NCBI GenBank assembly: GCA_016929205.1
Contig: JAFGJF010000680.1
Coordinates: forward strand, 1-12,418
Length of the DNA stretch: 12,418 nt
Direction: 5' to 3'
DNA from: Anaerolineae bacterium
GTDB taxonomy: Bacteria > Chloroflexota > Anaerolineae > JAFGEY01
Shown here: positions 1 through 5,603 of the stretch, one piece after another
Position numbering within the stretch: the stretch's first letter is position 1
Layout: each line of letters starts with the position of its first letter
Program-made: the position numbers and the translations under genes
The notes under the pieces: generated by a model
Databases searched by the model: none
What the model was told of the DNA's origin: nothing
Seen by the model: only the letters and a program-made list of their open reading frames with translations

Positions 1-11
1 ATATGAGTCAA

Positions 12-80
12 CGTTGCCTTGCCGGTAACCTCTTCTGGTGAGGCAACGAATCCCTTCTGGTAACATTTATTCGTGAGGCA
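12..80. repeat. Short inverted and degenerate direct repeats at left edge
   Basis: CGTTGCCT (12-19) is a perfect inverted match to AGGCAACG (41-48). Two imperfect direct copies of a unit running from GGTAAC to GTGAGGCAA start at 24 and 59, with a period of 35 bases. The second copy also carries a weak CGAAT/ATTCG pair (47-51 and 69-73). No T-run follows, so this is not a typical terminator. It may be the end of a longer repeat that begins outside the window. Its function is unknown. Confidence 0.45.
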
Positions 81-152
81 AGACGACAAGAAGAGGGCGC
101 ACTCTGCCCAACAGCAGCGGTGGGCAAACCACGGTTTCCTCGCGTTTTCTAC

Positions 153-181
153 TTGACGTAATATTGATTCTGCGGTACAAT
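153..181 (+). promoter_or_regulatory. Sigma-70-like promoter for the recombinase-fold gene
   Basis: TTGACG (153-158) and TACAAT (176-181) each match five of six consensus bases and are separated by exactly 17 bp. The predicted transcription start is near 188. That falls on the upstream ATG at 189 and so argues for translation from the ATG at 219, which would have a leader of about 30 nt. Confidence 0.65.
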
Positions 182-218
182 AAAGGAAATGCGTACTATA
201 CGAAAGGGATCTGGTGAT

Positions 219-1142
219 ATGACCGAAGAGCAATTAACATTGGAATTGGGGCAGGGAATGGCATCGTTGAGTCATGTTTCTACATTGTTTCAGGCTGCTG
301 AGGTATTCGAGCTGTACATGGACAATGAATCGTTCAGCATGCACACGATTAAAGCCTTTCGCGGTGATTTGCGTCTGCTAGGGCAATATCTGGGACAAGG
401 CCGGCTCATCAGTCGCATCGCGACAGACGATCTGAACAAGTTCCTCGGCTGGTTGCTGCGAGAGCGATGCGTGCCGTGCAGTCCCAAGTCGTATGCCCGC
501 CGGGTGACGACACTCAAGGTCTTTTTCAAATGGCTGCACAAGAGCGGGGTGTTGCCGGAGGACCCCGCAGCGGCGGTGATCCAGCATAGTGTCAACACGC
601 CGCTACCCGAGATCTTGACCGAAAAGGAAATTGCACGCGCACTGACGGTCACCGGCCAGATGTGGGGGGCTGAAAAGTCAGATCCGCGCCCGCATTTGCT
701 GATCAACCTGTTGCTGGCGACAGCGATCAAAAAAGCGGAATGCATGGCCATCCAACTCCGGCACATCCAGCGCAACGTTGCCGGCGGACCGGTGCTGCAG
801 ATCCGGTATGCCGATCCGCGCAAGCAGACCAAGGAACGCAACATTGCCTTCCCGGCCGATATTCTGCCTATCCTCGACGATTATCTCGAGATCTATGATC
901 CCCAGGACGTGCTTTTTCCCTGCACGGCACGCAACCTGGAATACGTGCTGGCTGACGTGGCCGAAAAGGCCGGGATCGCAAAAAAGGGTATCTCGTTCGA
1001 GATGCTGCGCTGGACGGCGGCGGTGCGTGACTATGTGGGCGGGATGGACGAGGCGCGGTTACGGCAAAAGCTCGGCATTTCGAACGTGACCTGGCAGGCA
1101 ACGGGAAAAAAGATCGAGACGTTGGCCAAGAATATCAAATAA
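219..1142 (+). CDS. Catalytically degenerate tyrosine-recombinase-fold protein
   Basis: The product is 307 aa from the ATG at 219. An in-frame ATG at 189 lies on the predicted transcription start, whereas 219 has an AAAGGG-type ribosome site about ten bases upstream. The N-terminal half resembles the SAM-like core-binding domain of XerC/XerD-type recombinases. The C-terminal half keeps the catalytic-domain fold. Numbering from the 189 ATG, the active site is largely lost. The first Arg (TGLR motif) is Lys181, the HxxR His is Glu271, the following His is Trp275, and the LGH His is Ile297. The tyrosine position is Gly306, and no Tyr occurs after residue 282. The beta-hairpin Lys (K212) and the second Arg (R274) remain. 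Strand cleavage is therefore not expected; a DNA-binding or architectural role is an inference. The gene lies 58 bp upstream of the malic enzyme on the same strand. No att site or transposon end was seen. Confidence 0.8.
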   Translation: MTEEQLTLELGQGMASLSHVSTLFQAAEVFELYMDNESFSMHTIKAFRGDLRLLGQYLGQGRLISRIATDDLNKFLGWLLRERCVPCSPKSYARRVTTLKVFFKWLHKSGVLPEDPAAAVIQHSVNTPLPEILTEKEIARALTVTGQMWGAEKSDPRPHLLINLLLATAIKKAECMAIQLRHIQRNVAGGPVLQIRYADPRKQTKERNIAFPADILPILDDYLEIYDPQDVLFPCTARNLEYVLADVAEKAGIAKKGISFEMLRWTAAVRDYVGGMDEARLRQKLGISNVTWQATGKKIETLAKNIK

Positions 1143-1151
1143 CACATCCAG

Positions 1152-1172
1152 AACCCGGATACCGAACGGGTT
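1152..1172 (+). other. Weak hairpin between recombinase-like and malic enzyme genes
   Basis: AACCCG (1152-1157) pairs with CGGGTT (1167-1172) around a 9-nt loop. No U-run follows, so it is not a convincing terminator, and the two flanking genes could be cotranscribed. I found no clear promoter in the 58-bp gap. Confidence 0.25.
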
Positions 1173-1200
1173 ATACATCGCACTCGGGAGGATATGGAAG

Positions 1201-2532
1201 ATGCAATCAATCGAAACGTTATTGGCCAAGGCGAAAGCGCCTGCCGGAAAGGCGCTGCAGGCACATCCCTTGTACAAAGGGAAAATCCAGATCGCGCCCA
1301 AGGTTCCTGTACGCAGTGTGCAAGACTTTGCCATCTGGTATACACCAGGCGTAGCTGCGCCATGCAAAGAGATCGCGGCCGATCCGGCAAAGAGTTGGGA
1401 GCACACCAACCGGGCGAACACCATCGCCGTCGTTTCCGATGGTACGCGGGTGTTGGGGCTGGGTGACATTGGTCCGGAAGCGGCAATGCCGGTCATGGAA
1501 GGAAAAGCCTTGATCTTTAAATACCTGGGTGGCGTAGACGCGGTACCGATTTGCCTGGATACCAAAGACCCGGATCTGTTTATCCAGACGGTCAAACTGC
1601 TTCAGCCTTCATTTGGCGGGATCAACCTGGAGGACATTGCCAAACCCAAATGTTTCAGGATCCTGGATACATTGCGCGCCGAAATGGACATTCCGGTCTG
1701 GCACGACGACCAACAAGGTACGGCCGCGGTCACATTAGCCGGGTTGATCAACGCACTTAAGGTGGTGGGCAAGCGGCTCGACAACGTGAGCATTGTCCTG
1801 ATCGGTGCCGGTGCGGCAAATGTCGCCATCACGCGCCTGATTTTGGCCGCCGGCGCCGATCCGGCGCGGATGATGCTGGTCGACACAAAGGGCATTTTGA
1901 ACTGTGAACGGGTTGATTTTGCGACCGACGATCCTCGCTGTGATTTTGCCCAGATCACCAACGGTGAGGGACGCTGCGGCGGTATCCCTGAGGCGCTGGC
2001 CGGCGCAGATGTGTGTATCGCGCTTTCGCGTCCTGGCCCCGATACCCTTCGCGCCGCCTGGCTCGAAGCGATGAATCAGGATGCCATTTTGTTTGCCTGT
2101 GCCAATCCGATCCCCGAAATATGGCCGTGGGAGGCGCAAGAAGCCGGGGTGCGCATCGTTGCCACCGGGCGCAGTGATTTTCCAAACCAGGTCAACAACT
2201 CGCTGGGATTTCCCGGTATCTTTCGCGGCGTGCTGGACGTACGTGCGCGGACGATCACAGATGAGATGGCCATTGCCGCAGCGTACGAGATAGCTCTTTG
2301 TGCCGAAGAACGAGGCCTCGGCGAAGACTATATTATGCCGACCATGGACGAATGGGACGTCTTTCCGCGCGAGGCCGTCGCCACGGCGCTAAAGGCACAG
2401 GAACAGGGGATAGCCTTGTTGTCCAGATCAAAAGAAGAGCTGTACCAGGCGGCCAAGACGGCGATCGAGCAGTCGCGGAAAATGATGGACCAGATGATGG
2501 ATGAGGGATTGATCGCGCCTATGCCTGAATAG
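1201..2532 (+). CDS. Malic enzyme (oxaloacetate-decarboxylating malate dehydrogenase)
   Basis: This 443-aa protein should oxidatively decarboxylate malate to pyruvate and CO2 with reduction of NAD(P) in the cytoplasm. The N-terminal malic domain (about 15-165) has YTPGVA with the catalytic Tyr47, the GLGDIGP loop (87-92) and EGKA with the catalytic Lys102. Candidate divalent-metal ligands are the acidic residues of LEDI (143-146) and the HDD motif (168-170). The NAD-binding domain (about 166-400) has a GAGAAN nucleotide loop (202-207), the ANPIPEI motif (301-307) and NQVNN (329-333). The protein is of the short bacterial class and lacks the phosphotransacetylase-like C-terminal domain of MaeB. 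NAD versus NADP preference cannot be fixed by eye. GGGAGG (1186-1191) lies 9 nt before the ATG. All recognised catalytic positions are intact, so the enzyme should be active. It is probably anaplerotic or NAD(P)H-supplying. Confidence 0.95.
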   Translation: MQSIETLLAKAKAPAGKALQAHPLYKGKIQIAPKVPVRSVQDFAIWYTPGVAAPCKEIAADPAKSWEHTNRANTIAVVSDGTRVLGLGDIGPEAAMPVMEGKALIFKYLGGVDAVPICLDTKDPDLFIQTVKLLQPSFGGINLEDIAKPKCFRILDTLRAEMDIPVWHDDQQGTAAVTLAGLINALKVVGKRLDNVSIVLIGAGAANVAITRLILAAGADPARMMLVDTKGILNCERVDFATDDPRCDFAQITNGEGRCGGIPEALAGADVCIALSRPGPDTLRAAWLEAMNQDAILFACANPIPEIWPWEAQEAGVRIVATGRSDFPNQVNNSLGFPGIFRGVLDVRARTITDEMAIAAAYEIALCAEERGLGEDYIMPTMDEWDVFPREAVATALKAQEQGIALLSRSKEELYQAAKTAIEQSRKMMDQMMDEGLIAPMPE

Positions 2533-2593
2533 GAAAAATCGGCGTTCAGTTTCCTCGGTTCCACAGACGCTGTGCAAACCTGATCCAGCACCG

Positions 2594-2886
2594 GTGGCGA
2601 TCATTGTCGTGATGGCGCTGGCTGTGATGCTGCGGTCGACGGGGACGGGGGTGTCGCGCACCTTTTTCAACGTCTACCTGGACGACGGGCTGTGTATATC
2701 GATCGCTCAGATCGGGACGTTTTTTGCCGTATGGCGTTCGCCTTTGCTGGCGGCTACCTGATCACGGCATTGAGCTATCGCGCGTTGTTTCTGACCGCAT
2801 CTGCGCTCACCGCCGCCGGCACGCTGTTGTTTGGGCTCTATTTTCGCGGACGCCTGGATGGCTCTCGCCTTTTTCCAGAGGGGTGA
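2594..2886 (+). pseudogene. Remnant of a major-facilitator (MFS) transporter with internal deletion and frameshift
   Basis: This 354-bp stretch without an intact gene (2533-2886) holds two pieces of an MFS transporter in different frames. In the frame of ATG 2612 (open from 2528, stop TGA 2759-2761) a hydrophobic segment is followed by TFFNVYLDDGL and IAQIGTFFAV, the typical first helix, loop and second helix of an MFS protein. In the frame of 2731 (stop TGA 2884-2886), GGYLITALSYRALFLTASAL and the segment ending GLYFRGR look like the last two helices and C-terminal tail. About ten helices are missing, and the junction is near 2725-2745. A full-length relative would be roughly 1.2 kb, so this is decayed and non-functional. 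Its final stop directly abuts the convergent UbiD-family stop codon. No start codon with a good ribosome site is visible. Confidence 0.7.
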
Positions 2887-4248
2887 TTAGTCTCCATCGT
2901 CAAGTGCAGATTCAAGGTACGTGCCGAGATCGATTGGCGGATAGGCCACGCGCAGAAACTCGGCGCGTTGTTCCAGGGTGCGTTCCCGGCCGTCGTGATC
3001 GATCCAGGGGATGGTGGCGTCGAGGCCCATCTTGGTCGTGCGCGTTTTTTGGCCGGGCACGTGTTTGGCAGAGGGATCAAGCGAGCTGCTGGGTTGATCG
3101 GTCAGGACCAACAGATCGCGGTCGGCCTGGAAGCGGGTGGCGATTGCCCATTCGACCTCGGCCGGATCGAACGGATCGACGTCGAGATCAACGACGGTGA
3201 CCTGTTTCATCGAGCGGTGTCCCTCGAACGCGGCGACGATGGCCTTGGTGCCATCGTCGGCATGCTGCTTGTCGATTTGAACCACAGCGTGCAGCCAGCT
3301 CATACCGCCCATAGTCAAACACACGTTGACACAGTCGCACACCTCGTTGACGGCAGCGTAAATGGTCGGTTCGCGTGGCATGCCCATCAACAGTTTGTGC
3401 TCGGCCAGACCGGGCAGCAGGGCGTGATAGGACGCGCCGCGACGGTGGGTGATGCGGTCGATCTCGATCACCGGCTGCATACGCACAATGTCATAGGTCT
3501 CGGTCAGATCGATGAACGGCCCTTCGGCGGTCATATCGTGGGTCAGCCGCCCCTCCAACACCCATTCGGCTTCTGCCGGGACAAGCAGGTCGTTGCTGCA
3601 GCAGCGCACCAATGGCGTCGGTGCCAGCGCCTGGGCAACGTGCAGTTCGTTGATACCCTGGGCCGGCGACGTCGCCGCAGCGAGCAGGACGTGCAGCGGC
3701 AAGCCGATGCAGATCGCCAGGGGCAAGTCCTGATCGCCGCTCTTTTTCCACGCAGTGTGCGTGCCCCGTCCTTCGACCAGGCGGGCCGCAAACCGATGCT
3801 TGTCCAATTGCATCAGGCGGTGAATGGCGACGTTGGTGCCCAGTTCGGGGTCCTGGATGATCAACGCACCGCTGGTGACATAGGGCCCGCCATCCTCTTC
3901 CTTGTGAGTTAGAATTGGCAGCAAATCCAGATCGACGTCGGGTTCGATGACCTGCTGGCAGGGCGCACGTCCGACGACGGGTGACTCGATTGGATGGGCC
4001 AACGCTGTGACCAGGACAGAGAGCAGTCGATCGGCCGATACGTCCAGGGCGCAAGCGAGATAATCGCGCCGCGCGCAGAGGTTGACCAGCACGGGAGTGT
4101 CACTGCCGTGTACGTTGGTAAACAAGGCGGCCCGATCGCCCAAAGCGCGGATCACGCGTGCCATTTCGAGATGGGGATCGACCTCTTTTGTAATTGTCAG
4201 CAGGTGTCCCTCGGCCTGTAATAGGTCAATCAATTCCTGGACGTTCAT
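2887..4248 (-). CDS. UbiD-family prenylated-FMN decarboxylase; probable anhydromevalonate phosphate decarboxylase
   Basis: This 453-aa protein is shorter than E. coli UbiD (497 aa). UbiD enzymes use prenylated FMN, supplied by UbiX, for reversible decarboxylation of unsaturated acids. By alignment to Fdc1-type enzymes, candidate Mn/cofactor ligands are Asn139, His164 and Glu201. The catalytic Arg is Arg144, in the segment usually reading IYR and here IHR. The usual Glu-x4-Glu pair is Glu242 and Asp247 (EGPFID), so the second Glu is replaced by Asp. WAIATRFQADRDLLVL (367-382) and SSSLDPSA (387-394) resemble the archaeal UbiD subgroup, which includes anhydromevalonate 5-phosphate decarboxylase. 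The gene lies directly downstream of mevalonate kinase on the same strand, 103 bp away. That fits the archaeal mevalonate route, in which this enzyme makes isopentenyl phosphate. GAGGAG sits 7 nt before the ATG. Family membership is near certain; the substrate is inferred. An aromatic-acid decarboxylase is the alternative. Confidence 0.9.
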   Translation of the reverse strand: MNVQELIDLLQAEGHLLTITKEVDPHLEMARVIRALGDRAALFTNVHGSDTPVLVNLCARRDYLACALDVSADRLLSVLVTALAHPIESPVVGRAPCQQVIEPDVDLDLLPILTHKEEDGGPYVTSGALIIQDPELGTNVAIHRLMQLDKHRFAARLVEGRGTHTAWKKSGDQDLPLAICIGLPLHVLLAAATSPAQGINELHVAQALAPTPLVRCCSNDLLVPAEAEWVLEGRLTHDMTAEGPFIDLTETYDIVRMQPVIEIDRITHRRGASYHALLPGLAEHKLLMGMPREPTIYAAVNEVCDCVNVCLTMGGMSWLHAVVQIDKQHADDGTKAIVAAFEGHRSMKQVTVVDLDVDPFDPAEVEWAIATRFQADRDLLVLTDQPSSSLDPSAKHVPGQKTRTTKMGLDATIPWIDHDGRERTLEQRAEFLRVAYPPIDLGTYLESALDDGD

Positions 4249-4289
4249 TGGCTATCTCCTCATACACATCATCTTGATGTTTCAGATAG

Positions 4290-4330
4290 GGCCGGCACGA
4301 GGCCCGCCCGGAGGCCAACCACTGCAGTGG
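4290..4330 (-). other. GC-rich inverted repeats between mevalonate kinase and UbiD-family genes
   Basis: The 103-bp gap holds a perfect 12-bp palindrome, CCACTGCAGTGG (4319-4330), a duplicated GAGGCC, and a GGGCC/GGCCC pair separated by 7 nt near 4290-4306. No T-run follows on the minus strand, so readthrough from the kinase into the decarboxylase is likely. The repeats may stabilise or process the transcript. Confidence 0.4.
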
Positions 4331-4351
4331 CGTTCACTCCCGGGATTGCCC

Positions 4352-5302
4352 CTACGCTGACGTTCTTACTTGAGTGACGATTACCTGTTTGGCTCCGGCC
4401 TCGAGCAGGGCGCGCCGGACCCGCTCCGCAATGTTTGGTGCGATCAAGGCAATCATGTTGCCACCGCGCCCTCCGCCCGACAGTTTAGCACCTTCGGCGC
4501 CGGCCTGCAACGCGGCTGCGATTAACGTTTCCAGCTCTGGCGACGAGACCTCGAGCGCGCGCAGCAGGTATTGGTTTTCGTTCATCCGCGCCCCAAGCGT
4601 GTTCACGTCGCCCATCTCAATCGCCTGTCGGGCCTGATCGACGATCGCCCCGATGTGGTCAAAAATCGCATTGTAGCGCTGCGGCTCGCGCTGCCAGGCG
4701 GCACGGACGTCGCCCACCGACTCGCCGGTCAAGCTGGGCAATCCTGTGTCGGCGATGGCAATGCAAAAGGGCCTTTTGACAGCAAATGTCTCAATTGGCT
4801 GTCCCTTGCTAAAGTAAACCGGCTGCTCAAAAGCGACGACGGTATTATCGATGCCGCTCGGCGTGCCGTGAAAGCACTTTTCCGTTTCGTACACCAACTG
4901 CGATACAGATGCCGCGCCCAACGGCCGTCCCAGGTGTGCGCTCAGGGCGCGGACCATGGCCGTTGCTACCGCTGCTCCGCTGCCCAGGCCGCTGGCAACC
5001 GGGATGGTAGAGCGAATGGTCAGCGACATATCGCCTTCCAGTCTCTGCCCTAGATGTTCTAATGTATTGCGCACGGTCAGGCTCAATGGTTCGTCAGGTG
5101 GCGCATTGTGCACATCGATCGTGCGGCCAATGTCGGTAGCGTAAATGACGATGCCCGAGCCGGGTGCGGTATTCTCAACGACAACTGTCGCGTGCACCTC
5201 GGTCACCGGCACGGCGATCGCCGGGCGTCCATAGACGACCGAATGTTCGCCGAACAGGATTGCTTTGGCAAAGGCGTGACCAATCACGAGTTCTCTCTCC
5301 AT
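4352..5302 (-). CDS. mvk: Mevalonate kinase (GHMP family)
   Basis: The 316-aa product should phosphorylate mevalonate with ATP to mevalonate 5-phosphate, the first committed kinase step of the mevalonate route. The GHMP signatures are complete. AKAILFGEHSVVYGRPAIAV holds the catalytic-site Lys13. PVASGLGSGAA (101-111) is the ATP-binding glycine/serine loop. GTPSGIDN (147-154) supplies the candidate catalytic Asp152. KLSGGGRGG (273-281) is motif 3. The start was placed at 5302 because homology begins there. In-frame upstream ATGs at 5350 and 5428 would add non-homologous residues, and 5428 precedes the predicted transcription start. The ribosome site before 5302 is poor, whereas 5350 has a weak GGAAAAG, so 5350 remains possible. 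The gene is first in a unit with the UbiD-family decarboxylase and divergent from the DeoR-like regulator. Other mevalonate-pathway genes are not in this window. Confidence 0.92.
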   Translation of the reverse strand: MERELVIGHAFAKAILFGEHSVVYGRPAIAVPVTEVHATVVVENTAPGSGIVIYATDIGRTIDVHNAPPDEPLSLTVRNTLEHLGQRLEGDMSLTIRSTIPVASGLGSGAAVATAMVRALSAHLGRPLGAASVSQLVYETEKCFHGTPSGIDNTVVAFEQPVYFSKGQPIETFAVKRPFCIAIADTGLPSLTGESVGDVRAAWQREPQRYNAIFDHIGAIVDQARQAIEMGDVNTLGARMNENQYLLRALEVSSPELETLIAAALQAGAEGAKLSGGGRGGNMIALIAPNIAERVRRALLEAGAKQVIVTQVRTSA

Positions 5303-5418
5303 ATTGATGGTTTGGGTGGCGTACGGTTGCCTATGACGTTTCTGGCACATCGCACTTTTCCACAAGCGAAACAGTTCGATGGCGCGTTCCAATCGTAACC
5401 GGGTCGAGATTTTGCGCC

Positions 5419-5447
5419 ATTGTATCACACTTGCGCGGAAATGCCTA
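5419..5447 (-). promoter_or_regulatory. Promoter for the mevalonate kinase/UbiD unit
   Basis: On the minus strand TAGGCA (5447-5442, four of six consensus bases) and TACAAT (5424-5419, five of six) are separated by 17 bp. The -10 is preceded by TGA, giving an extended -10 of the form TGnTACAAT. The predicted start near 5412 leaves a leader of about 110 nt to the ATG at 5302. Confidence 0.55.
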
Positions 5448-5454
5448 CACCTGC

Positions 5455-5485
5455 TTTACGCTCGAGATCGTTTCTGTGATATAAT
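5455..5485 (+). promoter_or_regulatory. Extended -10 promoter for the DeoR-like regulator gene
   Basis: TATAAT (5480-5485) is a perfect -10, preceded by TGA to give the extended motif TGATATAAT. A weak -35, TTTACG (5455-5460), lies 19 bp upstream. The predicted start is near 5492, which excludes the long in-frame upstream ATG at 5379 and gives a leader of about 110 nt to the ATG at 5604. The promoter is divergent from the kinase promoter, with about 55 bp between the two -10 elements. Confidence 0.6.
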
Positions 5486-5531
5486 GTGCCTATCATCAAA
5501 CCGGGTTATCACAAGCGTTCAGGGGCTGAAC
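5475..5531 (+). promoter_or_regulatory. Candidate operator region: TGTGATA inverted repeat and GTTCAG/CTGAAC palindrome
   Basis: TGTGATA (5475-5481), overlapping the -10, is repeated in inverted orientation as TATCACA (5507-5513), centre to centre 32 bp. Just downstream, GTTCAG (5517-5522) and CTGAAC (5526-5531) form a perfect 6-bp inverted repeat around GGG, about 25-40 nt after the predicted start. Both are plausible sites for autoregulation, and the second could also fold as an RNA hairpin. Confidence 0.4.
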
Positions 5532-5603
5532 AAGGGACACTGTCTGTGGGGCACGGTTTTAAATATCCGCTGGACGCTGACTAGAAAGTGGTGGCAAGAG
5601 AGT

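Noticed and set aside
12..48. Integron attC-like site beside a tyrosine recombinase gene
   Set aside because: The inverted repeat CGTTGCCT/AGGCAACG does not fit the GTTRRRY/RYYYAAC core sites, there is no cassette structure, and the neighbouring recombinase fold lacks its catalytic residues.
189..218. ATG at 189 as the start of the recombinase-fold gene
   Set aside because: It coincides with the predicted transcription start and has a badly spaced ribosome site; ATG 219 fits better, although 189 is not impossible.
2968..3912. 314-codon open frame on the plus strand opposite the UbiD-family gene
   Set aside because: It is the antisense shadow of a well-recognised coding sequence, has low-complexity His/Gln/Arg composition and resembles no family.
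2887..4248. Ubiquinone-pathway UbiD (3-octaprenyl-4-hydroxybenzoate decarboxylase)
   Set aside because: The protein is shorter, carries archaeal-type motifs and an Asp in the catalytic pair, and is linked to mevalonate kinase, not to quinone genes.
5303..5428. Upstream starts for mevalonate kinase at 5428 or 5350
   Set aside because: 5428 lies upstream of the predicted transcription start near 5412. The added residues are Arg-rich and unlike the family. 5350 is kept only as an alternative.
5423..5513. CRP-type sites from the TGTGA/TCACA half-sites
   Set aside because: No pair has the TGTGA-N6-TCACA spacing; the half-sites overlap -10 elements and are better explained by promoter or regulator motifs.
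5379..5603. 75-residue N-terminal extension of the DeoR-like regulator
   Set aside because: It would begin upstream of the extended -10 promoter at 5480-5485, and its sequence has no domain character; the helix-turn-helix starts right after ATG 5604.
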